The translations under genes were made by a program, and so were the position numbers. From assembly GCF_051020765.1 (NCBI RefSeq), contig NW_027469225.1, positions 186,001-250,000 of the forward strand: a DNA stretch of 64,000 bases. Direction: 5' to 3'. The DNA is from Lasioglossum baleicum. Its lineage: Eukaryota > Arthropoda > Insecta > Hymenoptera > Halictidae. Below, one piece after another: positions 33,350 through 48,000 of this stretch. Under the pieces are notes generated by a model. The model was not told where the DNA came from. It ran no database searches and saw only the letters and a program-made list of their open reading frames with translations. Each line of letters opens with the position of its first letter. Within the stretch, counting starts at the first letter, position 1.

Positions 33350-36300
33350 GTTTTTACTCGACTAGCCTGCGGGATGCATCCTCTCGCACGTGTTTTTACT
33401 CGACTAGCCTGCGGGATGCATCCTCTCGCACGTGTTTTTACTCGACTAGCCTGCGGGATGCATCCTCTCGCACGTGTTTTTACTCGACTAGCCTGCGGGA
33501 TGCATCCTCTCGCACGTGTTTTTACTCGACTAGCCTGCGGGATTCATCCTCTCGCACGTGTTTTTATTCGACTAGCCTGCGGTATGCATCCTCTCGCACC
33601 TGTTTTTGCTCGACTAGCCTGCGGGTTGCATCCTCTCGCACGTGTTTTTACTCGACTAGCCTGCGGGAAGCATCCTCTTGCACGTGTTTTTACTCGAATA
33701 GCCTGCGGGATGCATCCTCTCGCACGTGTTTTTACTCGACTAGCCTGCGGGAAGCATCCTCTCGCACGTGTTTTTACTCGACTAGCCTGCGGGAAGCATC
33801 CTCTCGCACGTGTTTTTACTCGACTAGTCTGCGGGATGCATCCTCTCGCACGTGTTTTTGCTCGACTAGCCTGCGGGATGCATCCTCTCGCACGTGTTTT
33901 TGCTCGACTAGCCTTCGGGATGCATCCTCTCGCACGTGTTTTTGCTTGACTAGCCTGCGGGATGCATCCTCTCGCACGTGTTTTTGCTCGACTAGCCTGC
34001 GGGATGCATTCCCCCGCACGTGTTTTTGCTCGACTAGCCTGCGGGATGCATGCTCTCGCACGTGTTTTTGCTCGACTAGCCATGCGCATCCCAAAAAACC
34101 TGCGCATGCGCATCCCGAAAAACCTGCGCCTGCGCATCCCAAAAAACCTGCGCATGCGCATCCCACAAAACCTGCGCATGCGCATCCCACAAAACCTCGC
34201 ACGTGTTTTTACTCGACTAGCCTGCGGGATGCATCCTCTCGCACGTGTTTTTACTCGACTAGCCTGCGGGATGCATCCTCTCGCACGTGTTTTTACTCGA
34301 CTAGCCTGCGGGATGCATCCTCTCGCACGTGTTTTTACTCGACTAGCCTGCGGGAAGCATCCTCTCGCACGTGTTTTTACTCGACTAGCCTGCGGGATGC
34401 ATCCTCTCGCACGTGTTTTTACTCGACTAGCCTGCGGGATGCATCCTCTCGCACGTGTTTTTACTCGACTAGCCTGCGGGATTCATCCTCTCGCACGTGT
34501 TTTTACTCGACTAGCCTGCGGGATGCATCCTCTCGCACGTGTTTTTGCTCGACTAGCCTGCGGGATGCATCCTCTCGCACGTGTTTTTACTCGACTAGCC
34601 TGCGGGATGCATCCTCTCGCACGTGTTTTTGCTCGACTAGCCTGCGGGATGCATCCTCTCGCACGTGTTTTTGCTCGACTAGTCTGCGGGATGCATCCTC
34701 TCGCACGTGTTTTTGCTCGACTAGCCTGCGGGATGCATCCTCTCGCACGTGTTTTTGCTCGACTAGCCTTCGGGATGCATCCTCTCGCACGTGTTTTTGC
34801 TCGACTAGCCTTCGGGATGCATCCTCTCGCACGTGTTTTTGCTCGACTAGCCTGCGGGATACATCCTCTCGCACGTGTTTTTGCTCGACTAGCCTGCGGG
34901 ATGCATCCTCTCGCACGTGTTTTTGCTCGACTAGCCTGCGGGATGCATCCTCTCGCACGTGTTTTTACTCGACTAGCCTGCGGGAAGCATCCTCTTGCAC
35001 GTGTTTTTACTCGACTAGCCTGCGGGATGCATCCTCTCGCACGTGTTTTTACTCGACTAGCCTGCGGGATGCATCCTCTCGCACGTGTTTTTACTCGACT
35101 AGCCTGCAGGATTCATCCTCTCGCACGTGTTTTTACTCGACTAGCCTGCGGGATGCATCCTCTCGCACGTGTTTTTGCTCGACTAGCCTGCGGGATGCAT
35201 CCTCTCGCACGTGTTTTTACTCGACTAGCCTGCGGGATGCATCCTCTCGCACGTGTTTTTACTCGACTAGCCTGCGGAATGCATCCTCTCGCACGTGTTT
35301 TTGCTCGACTAGCCTGCGGGATGCATCCTCTCGCACGTGTTTTTGCTCGACTAGCCTGCGGGATGCATCCTCTCGCACGTGTTTTTGCTCGACTAGCCTG
35401 CGGGATGCATCCTCTCGCACGTGTTTTTACTCGACTAGCCTGCGGGAAGCATCCTCTTGCACGTGTTTTTACTCGACTAGCCTGCGGGATGCATCCTCTC
35501 GCACGTGTTTTTACTCGACTTGCCTGCGGGATGCATCCTGTCGCACGTGTTTGTACTCGACTAGCCATTGGCATCCCAAAAAACCTGCGCATGCGCATCC
35601 CAAAAAACCTGCGCATGCGCATCCCACAAAACCTGCGCATGCGCATCCCACAAAACCTCGCACGTGTTTTTACTCGACTAGCCTGCGGGATGCATCCTCT
35701 CGCACGTGTTTTTACTCGACTAGCCTGCGGGATGCATCCTCTCGCACGTGTTTTTACTCGACTAGCCTGCGGGATGCATCCTCTCGCACGTGTTTTTACT
35801 CGACTAGCCTGCGGGATGCATCCTCTCGCACGTGTTTTTACTCGACTAGCCTGCGGGATTCATCCTCTCGCACGTGTTTTTATTCGACTAGCCTGCGGTA
35901 TGCATCCTCTCGCACCTGTTTTTGCTCGACTAGCCTGCGGGTTGCATCCTCTCGCACGTGTTTTTACTCGACTAGCCTGCGGGAAGCATCCTCTTGCACG
36001 TGTTTTTACTCGAATAGCCTGCGGGATGCATCCTCTCGCACGTGTTTTTACTCGACTAGCCTGCGGGAAGCATCCTCTCGCACGTGTTTTTACTCGACTA
36101 GCCTGCGGGAAGCATCCTCTCGCACGTGTTTTTACTCGACTAGTCTGCGGGATGCATCCTCTCGCACGTGTTTTTGCTCGACTAGCCTGCGGGATGCATC
36201 CTCTCGCACGTGTTTTTGCTCGACTAGCCTTCGGGATGCATCCTCTCGCACGTGTTTTTGCTTGACTAGCCTGCGGGATGCATCCTCTCGCACGTGTTTT

Positions 36301-39300
36301 TGCTCGACTAGCTTGCGGGATGCATTCCCCCGCACGTGTTTTTGCTCGACTAGCCTGCGGGATGCATGCTCTCGCACGTGTTTTTGCTCGACTAGCCATG
36401 CGCATCCCAAAAAACCTGCGCATGCGCATCCCAAAAAACCTGCGCATGCGCATCCCGAAAAACCTGCGCCTGCGCATCCCAAAAAACCTGCGCATGCGCA
36501 TCCCACAAAACCTGCGCATGCGCATCCCACAAAACCTCGCACGTGTTTTTACTCGACTAGCCTGCGGGATGCATCCTCTCGCACGTGTTTTTACTCGACT
36601 AGCCTGCGGGATGCATCCTCTCGCACGTGTTTTTACTCGACTAGCCTGCGGGATGCATCCTCTCGCACGTGTTTTTACTCGACTAGCCTGCGGGAAGCAT
36701 CCTCTCGCACGTGTTTTTACTCGACTAGCCTGCGGGATGCATCCTCTCGCACGTGTTTTTGCTCGACTAGCCTGCGGGATGCATCCTCTCGCACGTGTTT
36801 TTACTCGACTAGCCTGCGGGATGCATCCTCTCGCACGTGTTTTTACTCGACTAGCCTGCGGGATGCATCCTCTCGCACGTGTTTTTACTCGACTAGCCTG
36901 CGGGATGCATCCTCTCGCACGTGTTTTTACTCGACTAGCCTGCGGGATTCATCCTCTCGCACGTGTTTTTATTCGACTAGCCTGCGGTATGCATCCTCTC
37001 GCACCTGTTTTTGCTCGACTAGCCTGCGGGTTGCATCCTCTCGCACGTGTTTTTACTCGACTAGCCTGCGGGAAGCATCCTCTTGCACGTGTTTTTACTC
37101 GAATAGCCTGCGGGATGCATCCTCTCGCACGTGTTTTTACTCGACTAGCCTGCGGGAAGCATCCTCTCGCACGTGTTTTTACTCGACTAGCCTGCGGGAA
37201 GCATCCTCTCGCACGTGTTTTTACTCGACTAGTCTGCGGGATGCATCCTCTCGCACGTGTTTTTGCTCGACTAGCCTGCGGGATGCATCCTCTCGCACGT
37301 GTTTTTGCTCGACTAGCCTTCGGGATGCATCCTCTCGCACGTGTTTTTGCTTGACTAGCCTGCGGGATGCATCCTCTCGCACGTGTTTTTGCTCGACTAG
37401 CCTGCGGGATGCATTCCCCCGCACGTGTTTTTGCTCGACTAGCCTGCGGGATGCATGCTCTCGCACGTGTTTTTGCTCGACTAGCCATGCGCATCCCAAA
37501 AAACCTGCGCATGCGCATCCCGAAAAACCTGCGCCTGCGCATCCCAAAAAACCTGCGCATGCGCATCCCACAAAACCTGCGCATGCGCATCCCACAAAAC
37601 CTCGCACGTGTTTTTACTCGACTAGCCTGCGGGATGCATCCTCTCGCACGTGTTTTTACTCGACTAGCCTGCGGGATGCATCCTCTCGCACGTGTTTTTA
37701 CTCGACTAGCCTGCGGGATGCATCCTCTCGCACGTGTTTTTACTCGACTAGCCTGCGGGAAGCATCCTCTCGCACGTGTTTTTACTCGACTAGCCTGCGG
37801 GATGCATCCTCTCGCACGTGTTTTTACTCGACTAGCCTGCGGGATGCATCCTCTCGCACGTGTTTTTACTCGACTAGCCTGCGGGATTCATCCTCTCGCA
37901 CGTGTTTTTACTCGACTAGCCTGCGGGATGCATCCTCTCGCACGTGTTTTTGCTCGACTAGCCTGCGGGATGCATCCTCTCGCACGTGTTTTTACTCGAC
38001 TAGCCTGCGGGATGCATCCTCTCGCACGTGTTTTTGCTCGACTAGCCTGCGGGATGCATCCTCTCGCACGTGTTTTTGCTCGACTAGTCTGCGGGATGCA
38101 TCCTCTCGCACGTGTTTTTGCTCGACTAGCCTGCGGGATGCATCCTCTCGCACGTGTTTTTGCTCGACTAGCCTTCGGGATGCATCCTCTCGCACGTGTT
38201 TTTGCTCGACTAGCCTTCGGGATGCATCCTCTCGCACGTGTTTTTGCTCGACTAGCCTGCGGGATACATCCTCTCGCACGTGTTTTTGCTCGACTAGCCT
38301 GCGGGATGCATCCTCTCGCACGTGTTTTTGCTCGACTAGCCTGCGGGATGCATCCTCTCGCACGTGTTTTTACTCGACTAGCCTGCGGGAAGCATCCTCT
38401 TGCACGTGTTTTTACTCGACTAGCCTGCGGGATGCATCCTCTCGCACGTGTTTTTACTCGACTAGCCTGCGGGATGCATCCTCTCGCACGTGTTTTTACT
38501 CGACTAGCCTGCAGGATTCATCCTCTCGCACGTGTTTTTACTCGACTAGCCTGCGGGATGCATCCTCTCGCACGTGTTTTTGCTCGACTAGCCTGCGGGA
38601 TGCATCCTCTCGCACGTGTTTTTACTCGACTAGCCTGCGGGATGCATCCTCTCGCACGTGTTTTTACTCGACTAGCCTGCGGAATGCATCCTCTCGCACG
38701 TGTTTTTGCTCGACTAGCCTGCGGGATGCATCCTCTCGCACGTGTTTTTGCTCGACTAGCCTGCGGGATGCATCCTCTCGCACGTGTTTTTGCTCGACTA
38801 GCCTGCGGGATGCATCCTCTCGCACGTGTTTTTACTCGACTAGCCTGCGGGAAGCATCCTCTTGCACGTGTTTTTACTCGACTAGCCTGCGGGATGCATC
38901 CTCTCGCACGTGTTTTTACTCGACTTGCCTGCGGGATGCATCCTGTCGCACGTGTTTGTACTCGACTAGCCATTGGCATCCCAAAAAACCTGCGCATGCG
39001 CATCCCAAAAAACCTGCGCATGCGCATCCCACAAAACCTGCGCATGCGCATCCCACAAAACCTCGCACGTGTTTTTACTCGACTAGCCTGCGGGATGCAT
39101 CCTCTCGCACGTGTTTTTACTCGACTAGCCTGCGGGATGCATCCTCTCGCACGTGTTTTTACTCGACTAGCCTGCGGGATGCATCCTCTCGCACGTGTTT
39201 TTACTCGACTAGCCTGCGGGATGCATCCTCTCGCACGTGTTTTTACTCGACTAGCCTGCGGGATTCATCCTCTCGCACGTGTTTTTATTCGACTAGCCTG

Positions 39301-40200
39301 CGGTATGCATCCTCTCGCACCTGTTTTTGCTCGACTAGCCTGCGGGTTGCATCCTCTCGCACGTGTTTTTACTCGACTAGCCTGCGGGAAGCATCCTCTT
39401 GCACGTGTTTTTACTCGAATAGCCTGCGGGATGCATCCTCTCGCACGTGTTTTTACTCGACTAGCCTGCGGGAAGCATCCTCTCGCACGTGTTTTTACTC
39501 GACTAGCCTGCGGGAAGCATCCTCTCGCACGTGTTTTTACTCGACTAGTCTGCGGGATGCATCCTCTCGCACGTGTTTTTGCTCGACTAGCCTGCGGGAT
39601 GCATCCTCTCGCACGTGTTTTTGCTCGACTAGCCTTCGGGATGCATCCTCTCGCACGTGTTTTTGCTTGACTAGCCTGCGGGATGCATCCTCTCGCACGT
39701 GTTTTTGCTCGACTAGCTTGCGGGATGCATTCCCCCGCACGTGTTTTTGCTCGACTAGCCTGCGGGATGCATGCTCTCGCACGTGTTTTTGCTCGACTAG
39801 CCATGCGCATCCCAAAAAACCTGCGCATGCGCATCCCAAAAAACCTGCGCATGCGCATCCCGAAAAACCTGCGCCTGCGCATCCCAAAAAACCTGCGCAT
39901 GCGCATCCCACAAAACCTGCGCATGCGCATCCCACAAAACCTCGCACGTGTTTTTACTCGACTAGCCTGCGGGATGCATCCTCTCGCACGTGTTTTTACT
40001 CGACTAGCCTGCGGGATGCATCCTCTCGCACGTGTTTTTACTCGACTAGCCTGCGGGATGCATCCTCTCGCACGTGTTTTTACTCGACTAGCCTGCGGGA
40101 AGCATCCTCTCGCACGTGTTTTTACTCGACTAGCCTGCGGGATGCATCCTCTCGCACGTGTTTTTGCTCGACTAGCCTGCGGGATGCATCCTCTCGCACG
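33350..40200. repeat. Tandem higher-order duplication, period 3,405 bp
   Basis: Two successive copies of about 3,405 bp match closely. Marks repeating at this spacing include the GGATTCAT, TATTCG, GGTATGCAT trio at about 33541 and 36946, the five-unit 24-bp block lacking one AAAAAA unit near 34081 and 37486, and the rare CATTGGCATCCC block at 35567 and 38972. The GCTTGCGGGATGCATTCCC monomer at about 36311 also recurs at 39716. The match ends near 40205. The high identity points to a recent amplification. Confidence 0.87.
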
Positions 40201-41448
40201 TGTTTTTACTCGACTAGCCTGCGGGATTCATCCTCTCGCACGTGTTTTTACTCGACTAGCCTGCGGGATGCATCCTCTCGCACGTGTTTTTGCTCGACTA
40301 GCCTGCGGGATGCATCCTCTCGCACGTGTTTTTACTCGACTAGCCTGCGGGATGCATCCTCTCGCACGTGTTTTTGCTCGACTAGCCTGCGGGATGCATC
40401 CTCTCGCACGTGTTTTTGCTCGACTAGTCTGCGGGATGCATCCTCTCGCACGTGTTTTTGCTCGACTAGCCTGCGGGATGCTTCCTCTCGCACGTGTTTT
40501 TGCTCGACTAGCCTTCGGGATGCATCCTCTCGCACGTGTTTTTGCTCGACTAGCCTTCGGGATGCATCCTCTCGCACGTGTTTTTGCTCGACTAGCCTGC
40601 GGGATGCATCCTCTCGCACGTGTTTTTGCTCGACTAGCCTGCGGGATGCATCCTCTCGCACGTGTTTTTGCTCGACTAGCCTGCGGGATGCATCCTCTCG
40701 CACGTGTTTTTGCTCGACCAGCCTGCGGGATGCATCCTCTCGCACGTGTTTTCGCTCGACTAGCCTTCGGGATGCATCCTCTCGCACGTGTTTTTACTCG
40801 ACTAGCCTGCGGGATTCATCCTCTCGCACGTGTTTTTGCTCGACTAGCCTGCGGGATGCATCCTCTCGCACGTGTTTGTGCTCGACTAGCCTGCGGGATG
40901 CATCCTCTCGCACGTGTTTTTACTCGACTAGCCTGCGGGATGCATCCTCTTGCACGTGTTTTTTGCTCGACTAGCCTGCGGGATGCATCCTCTCGCACGT
41001 GTTTTTGCTCGACTAGCCTGCGGGATGCACCCTCTCGCACGTGTTTTTACTCGACTAGCCTGCGGGATGCATCCTCTCGCACGTGTTTTTAACTCGACTA
41101 CCCTGCGGGATGCATCCTCTCGCACGTGTTTTTGCTCGACTAGCCATGCGCATCCCAAAAAAACCTGCGCATGCGCATCCCACAAAACCTGCGCATGCGC
41201 ATCCCACAAAACCTCGCACGTGTTTTTACTCGACTAGCCTGCGGGATGCATCCTCTCGCACGTGTTTTTACTCGACTAGCCTGCGGGATGCATCCTCTCG
41301 CACGTGTTTTTACTCGACTAGCCTGCAGGATGCATCCTCTCGCACGTGTTTTTACTCGACTAGCCTGCGGGATGCATCCTCTCGCACGTGTTTTTGCTCG
41401 ACTAGCCTGCGGGATGCATCCTCTCGCACGTGTTTTTGCTCGACTAGC

Positions 41449-41469
41449 CATGCGCATCCCACAAAACCT
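41449..41469. repeat. Minimal (single-unit) 24-bp-type block
   Basis: Only one 21-bp unit, from CATGCGCATCCC to AAAACCT, lies between ACTAGC and CGCACGTG. It is followed by the linked variants TTTGTGCTCGACTAGACTG and CTTTCGCACG. The same arrangement recurs near 42377, 43764, 55313, 57968, 60749 and 63402. It shows the smallest form of the inserted block and fixes the entry and exit points against the 42-mer. Confidence 0.9.
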
Positions 41470-44400
41470 CGCACGTGTTTGTGCTCGACTAGACTGCGGG
41501 ATGCATCCTTTCGCACGTGTTTTTACTCGACTAACCTGCGGGATGCATCCTCTCGCACGTGTTTTTGCTCGACTAGCCTGCGGGATGCATCCTCTCGCAC
41601 GTGTTTGTGCTCGACTAGCCTGCGGGATGCATCCTCTCGCACGTGTTTTTACTCGACTAGCCTGCGGGATGCATCCTCTCGCACGTGTTTTTTGCTCGAC
41701 TAGCCTGCGGGATGCACCCTCTCGCACGTGTTTTTGCTCGACTAGCCTGCGGGATGCATCCTCTCGCACGTGTTTTTACTCGACTAGCCTGCGGGATGCA
41801 TCCTCTCGCACGTGTTTTTACTCGACTAGCCTGCATGATGCATCCTCTCGCACGTGTTTTTGCTCGACTAGCCTGCGGGATGCATCCTCTCGCACGTGTT
41901 TTTGCTCGACCAGCCTGCGGGTTGCATCCTCTCGCACGTGTTTTCGCTCGACTAGCCTGCGGGATGCATCCTCTCGCACGTGTTTTTACTCGACTAGCCT
42001 GCGGGATTCATCCTCTCGCACGTGTTCTTACTCGACTAGCCTGCGGGATGCATCCTCTCGCACGTGTTTTTGCTCGACTAGCCTGCGGGATGCATCCTCT
42101 TGCACGTGTTTTTACTCGACTAGCCTGCGGGATGCATCCTCTCGCACGTGTTTTTACTCGACTAGCCTGCGTGATGCATCCTCTCGCACGTGTTTTTACT
42201 CGACTAGCCTGCAGGATGCATCCTCTCGCACGTGTTTTTACTCGACTAGCCTGCGGGATGCATCCTCTCGCACGTGTTTTTACTCGACTAGCCTGCGGGA
42301 TGCATCCTCTCGCACGTGTTTTTGCTCGACTAGCCTGCGGGATGCATCCTCTCGCACGTGTTTTTGCTCGACTAGCCATGCGCATCCCACAAAACCTCGC
42401 ACGTGTTTGTGCTCGACTAGCCTGCGGGATGCATCCTTTCGCACGTGTTTTTACTCGACTAGCCTGCGGGATGCATCCTCTCGCACGTGTTTTTGCTCGA
42501 CTAGCCTGCGGGATGCATCCTCTCGCACGTGTTTGTGCTCGACTAGCCTGCGGGATGCATCCTCTCGCACGTGTTTTTACTGGACTAGCCTGCGGGAAGC
42601 ATCCTCTCGCACGTGTTTTTACTCGACTAGTCTGCGGGATGCATTCTCTCGCACGTGTTTTTGCTCGACTAGCCTGCGTGATGCATCCTCTCGCACGTGT
42701 ATTTGCTCGACTAGCCTGCGGGATGCATCCTCTCGTACGTGTTTTTACTCGACTAGCCTGCGGGATGCATCCTCTCGCACGTGTTTTTACTCGACTAGCC
42801 TGCGGGATGCATCCTCTCGCACGTGTTTTTGCTCGACTAGCCATGCGCATCCCAAAAAACCTGCGCATGCGCATCCCAAAAAACCTGCGCATGCGCATCC
42901 CAAAAAACCTGCGCATGCGCATCCCAAAAAACCTGCGCATGCGCATCCCACGAAACCTGCGCATGCGCATTCCACAAAACCTCGCACGTGTTTGTGCTCG
43001 ACTAGGCTGCGGGATGCATCCTTTCGCACGTGTTTTTACTCGACTAGCCTGCGGGATGCATCCTCTCGCACGTGTTTTTGCTCGACTAGCCTGCGGGATG
43101 CATCCTCTCGCACGTGTTTGTGCTCGACTAGCCTGCGGGATGCATCCTCTCGCACGTGTTTTTACTCGACTAGCCTGCGGGATGCATCCTCTCGCACGTG
43201 TTTTTGCTCGACTAGCCTGCGGGATGCATCCTCTCGCACGTGTTTTTACTTGACTAGCCTGCGGGATGCATCCTCTCGCACGTGTTTTTGCTCGACTAGC
43301 CTGCGGGATGCATCCTCTCGCACGTGTTTTTGCTCGACTAGCCTGCGGGATACATCCTCTCGCACGTGTTTTTGCTCGACTAGCCTGCGGGATGCATCCT
43401 CTCGCACGTGTTTTTGCTCGACTAGCCTGCGGGATGCATCCTCTCGCACGTGTTTTTGCTCGACTAGCCTGCGGGATGCATCCTCTCGCACGTGTTTTTG
43501 CTCGACCAGCCTGCGGGATGCATCCTCTCGCACGTGTTTTCGCTCGACTAGCCTTCGGGATGCATCCTCTCGCACGTGTTTTTACTCGACTAGCCTGCGG
43601 GATTCATCCTCTCGCACGTGTTTTTACTCGACTAGCCTGCAGGATGCATCCTCTCGCACGTGTTTTTACTCGACTAGCCTGCGGGATGCATCCTCTCGCA
43701 CGTGTTTTTGCTCGACTAGCCTGCGGGATGCATCCTCTCGCACGTGTTTTTGCTCGACTAGCCATGCGCATCCCACAAAACCTCGCACGTGTTTGTGCTC
43801 GACTAGCCTGCGGGATGCATCCTTTCGCACGTGTTTTTACTCGACTAACCTGCGGGATGCATCCTCTCGCACGTGTTTTTGCTCGACTAGCCTGCGGGAT
43901 GCATCCTCTCGCACGTGTTTGTGCTCGACTAGCCTGCGGGATGCATCCTCTCGCACGTGTTTTTACTCGACTAGCCTGCGGGATGCATCCTCTCGCACGT
44001 GTTTTTGCTCGACTAGCCTGCGGGATGCATCCTCTCGCACGTGTTTTTGCTCGACTAGCCTGCGGGATGCATCCTCTCGCACGTGTTTTTACTCGACTAG
44101 CCTGCGGGATGCATCCTCTCGCACGTGTTTTTACTCGACTAGCCTGCATGATGCATCCTCTCGCACGTGTTTTTGCTCGACTAGCCTGCGGGATGCATCC
44201 TCTCGCACGTGTTTTTACTCCACTAGCCTGCGGGATTCATCCTCTCGCACGTGTTCTTACTCGACTAGCCTGCGGGATGCATCCTCTCGCACGTGTTTTT
44301 GCTCGACTAGCCTGCGGGATGCATCCTCTTGCACGTGTTTTTACTCGACTAGCCTGCGGGATGCATCCTCTCGCACGTGTTTTTACTCGACTAGCCTGCG

Positions 44401-45029
44401 GGATGCATCCTCTCGCACGTGTTTTTACTCGACTAGCCATGGGCATCCCAAAAAACCTGCGCATGCGCATCCCAAAAAACCTGCGCATGCGCATCCCACA
44501 AAACCTGCGCATGCGCATCCCACAAAACCTCGCACGTGTTTTTACTCGACTAGCCTGCGGGATGCATCCTCTCGCACGTGTTTTTACTCGACTAGCCTGC
44601 GGGATGCATCCTCTCGCACGTGTTTTTACTCGACTAGCCTGCGGGATGCATCCTCTCGCACGTGTTTTTACTCGACTAGCCTGCGGGATGCATCCTCTCG
44701 CACGTGTTTTTACTCGACTAGCCTGCGGGATTCATCCTCTCGCACGTGTTTTTATTCGACTAGCCTGCGGTATGCATCCTCTCGCACGTGTTTTTGCTCG
44801 ACTAGCCTGCGGGTTGCATCCTCTCGCACGTGTTTTTACTCGACTAGCCTGCGGGAAGCATCCTCTTGCACGTGTTTTTACTCGACTAGCCTGCGGGATG
44901 CATCCTCTCGCACGTGTTTTTACTCGACTAGCCTGCGGGAAGCATCCTCTCGCACGTGTTTTTACTCGACTAGCCTGCGGGAAGCATCCTCTCGCACGTG
45001 TTTTTACTCGACTAGTCTGCGGGATGCAT

Positions 45030-48000
45030 CCTCTCGCACGTGTTTTTGCTCGACTAGCCTGCGGGATGCATCCTCTCGCACGTGTTTTTGCTCGACTAGC
45101 CTTCGGGATGCATCCTCTCGCACGTGTTTTTGCTTGACTAGCCTGCGGGATGCATCCTCTCGCACGTGTTTTTGCTCGACTAGCCTGCGGGATGCATTCC
45201 CCCGCACGTGTTTTTGCTCGACTAGCCTGCGGGATGCATCCTCTCGCACGTGTTTTTACTCGACTAGCCTGCGGGATGCATCCTCTCGCACGTGTTTTTA
45301 CTCGACTAGTCTGCGGGAAGCATCCTCTCGCACGTGTTTTTACTCGACTAGCCTGCGGGATGCATCCTCTCGCACGTGTTTTTACTCGACTAGCCTGCGG
45401 GATGCATCCTCTCGCACGTGTTTTTACTCGACTAGCCTGCGGGATTCATCCTCTCGCACGTGTTTTTACTCGACTAGCCTGCGGGATGCATCCTCTCGCA
45501 CGTGTTTTTGCTCGACTAGCCTGCGGGATGCATCCTCTCGCACGTGTTTTTACTCGACTAGCCTGCGGGAAGCATCCTCTTGCACGTGTTTTTACTCGAC
45601 TAGCCTGCGGGATGCATCCTCCCGCACGTGTTTTTACTCGACTAGCCTGCGGGAAGCATCCTCTCGCACGTGTTTTTACTCGACTAGCCTGCGGGAAGCA
45701 TCCTCTCGCACGTGTTTTTACTCGACTAGTCTGCGGGATGCATCCTCTCGCACGTGTTTTTGCTCGACTAGCCTGCGGGATGCATCCTCCCGCACGTGTT
45801 TTTACTCGACTAGCCTGCGGGATACATCCTCTCGCACGTGTTTTTGCTCGACTAGCCTGCGGGATGCATCCTCTCGCACGTGTTTTTGCTCGACTAGCCT
45901 GCGGGATGCATCCTCTCGCACGTGTTTTTACTCGACTAGCCTGCGGGAAGCATCCTCTTGCACGTGTTTTTACTCGAGTAGCCTGCGGGATGCATCCTCT
46001 CGCACGTGTTTTTACTCGACTAGCCTGCGGGATGCATCCTCTCGCACGTGTTTTTACTCGACTAGCCTGCAGGATTCATCCTCTCGCACGTGTTTTTACT
46101 CGACTAGCCTGCGGGATGCATCCTCTCGCACGTGTTTTTGCTCGACTAGCCTGCGGGATGCATCCTCTCGCACGTGTTTTTACTCGACTAGCCTGCGGGA
46201 TGCATCCTCTCGCACGTGTTTTTACTCGACTAGCCTGCGGAATGCATCCTCTCGCACGTGTTTTTGCTCGACTAGCCTGCGGGATGCATCCTCTCGCACG
46301 TGTTTTTGCTCGACTAGCCTGCGGGATGCATCCTCTCGCACGTGTTTTTGCTCGACTAGCCTGCGGGATGCATCCTCTCGCACGTGTTTTTACTCGACTA
46401 GCCTGCGGGAAGCATCCTCTTGCACGTGTTTTTACTCGACTAGCCTGCGGGATGCATCCTCTCGCACGTGTTTTTACTCGACTTGCCTGCGGGATGCATC
46501 CTGTCGCACGTGTTTGTACTCGACTAGCCATGGGCATCCCAAAAAACCTGCGCATGCGCATCCCAAAAAACCTGCGCATGCGCATCCCACAAAACCTGCG
46601 CATGCGCATCCCACAAAACCTCGCACGTGTTTTTACTCGACTAGCCTGCGGGATGCATCCTCTCGCACGTGTTTTTACTCGACTAGCCTGCGGGATGCAT
46701 CCTCTCGCACGTGTTTTTACTCGACTAGCCTGCGGGATGCATCCTCTCGCACGTGTTTTTACTCGACTAGCCTGCGGGATGCATCCTCTCGCACGTGTTT
46801 TTACTCGACTAGCCTGCGGGATTCATCCTCTCGCACGTGTTTTTATTCGACTAGCCTGCGGTATGCATCCTCTCGCACCTGTTTTTGCTCGACTAGCCTG
46901 CGGGTTGCATCCTCTCGCACGTGTTTTTACTCGACTAGCCTGCGGGAAGCATCCTCTTGCACGTGTTTTTACTCGAATAGCCTGCGGGATGCATCCTCTC
47001 GCACGTGTTTTTACTCGACTAGCCTGCGGGAAGCATCCTCTCGCACGTGTTTTTACTCGACTAGCCTGCGGGAAGCATCCTCTCGCACGTGTTTTTACTC
47101 GACTAGTCTGCGGGATGCATCCTCTCGCACGTGTTTTTGCTCGACTAGCCTGCGGGATGCATCCTCTCGCACGTGTTTTTGCTCGACTAGCCTTCGGGAT
47201 GCATCCTCTCGCACGTGTTTTTGCTTGACTAGCCTGCGGGATGCATCCTCTCGCACGTGTTTTTGCTCGACTAGCCTGCGGGATGCATTCCCCCGCACGT
47301 GTTTTTGCTCGACTAGCCTGCGGGATGCATGCTCTCGCACGTGTTTTTGCTCGACTAGCCATGCGCATCCCAAAAAACCTGCGCATGCGCATCCCAAAAA
47401 ACCTGCGCATGCGCATCCCGAAAAACCTGCGCCTGCGCATCCCAAAAAACCTGCGCATGCGCATCCCACAAAACCTGCGCATGCGCATCCCACAAAACCT
47501 CGCACGTGTTTTTACTCGACTAGCCTGCGGGATGCATCCTCTCGCACGTGTTTTTACTCGACTAGCCTGCGGGATGCATCCTCTCGCACGTGTTTTTACT
47601 CGACTAGCCTGCGGGATGCATCCTCTCGCACGTGTTTTTACTCGACTAGCCTGCGGGAAGCATCCTCTCGCACGTGTTTTTACTCGACTAGCCTGCGGGA
47701 TGCATCCTCTCGCACGTGTTTTTACTCGACTAGCCTGCGGGATGCATCCTCTCGCACGTGTTTTTACTCGACTAGCCTGCGGGATTCATCCTCTCGCACG
47801 TGTTTTTACTCGACTAGCCTGCGGGATGCATCCTCTCGCACGTGTTTTTGCTCGACTAGCCTGCGGGATGCATCCTCTCGCACGTGTTTTTACTCGACTA
47901 GCCTGCGGGATGCATCCTCTCGCACGTGTTTTTGCTCGACTAGCCTGCGGGATGCATCCTCTCGCACGTGTTTTTGCTCGACTAGTCTGCGGGATGCATC

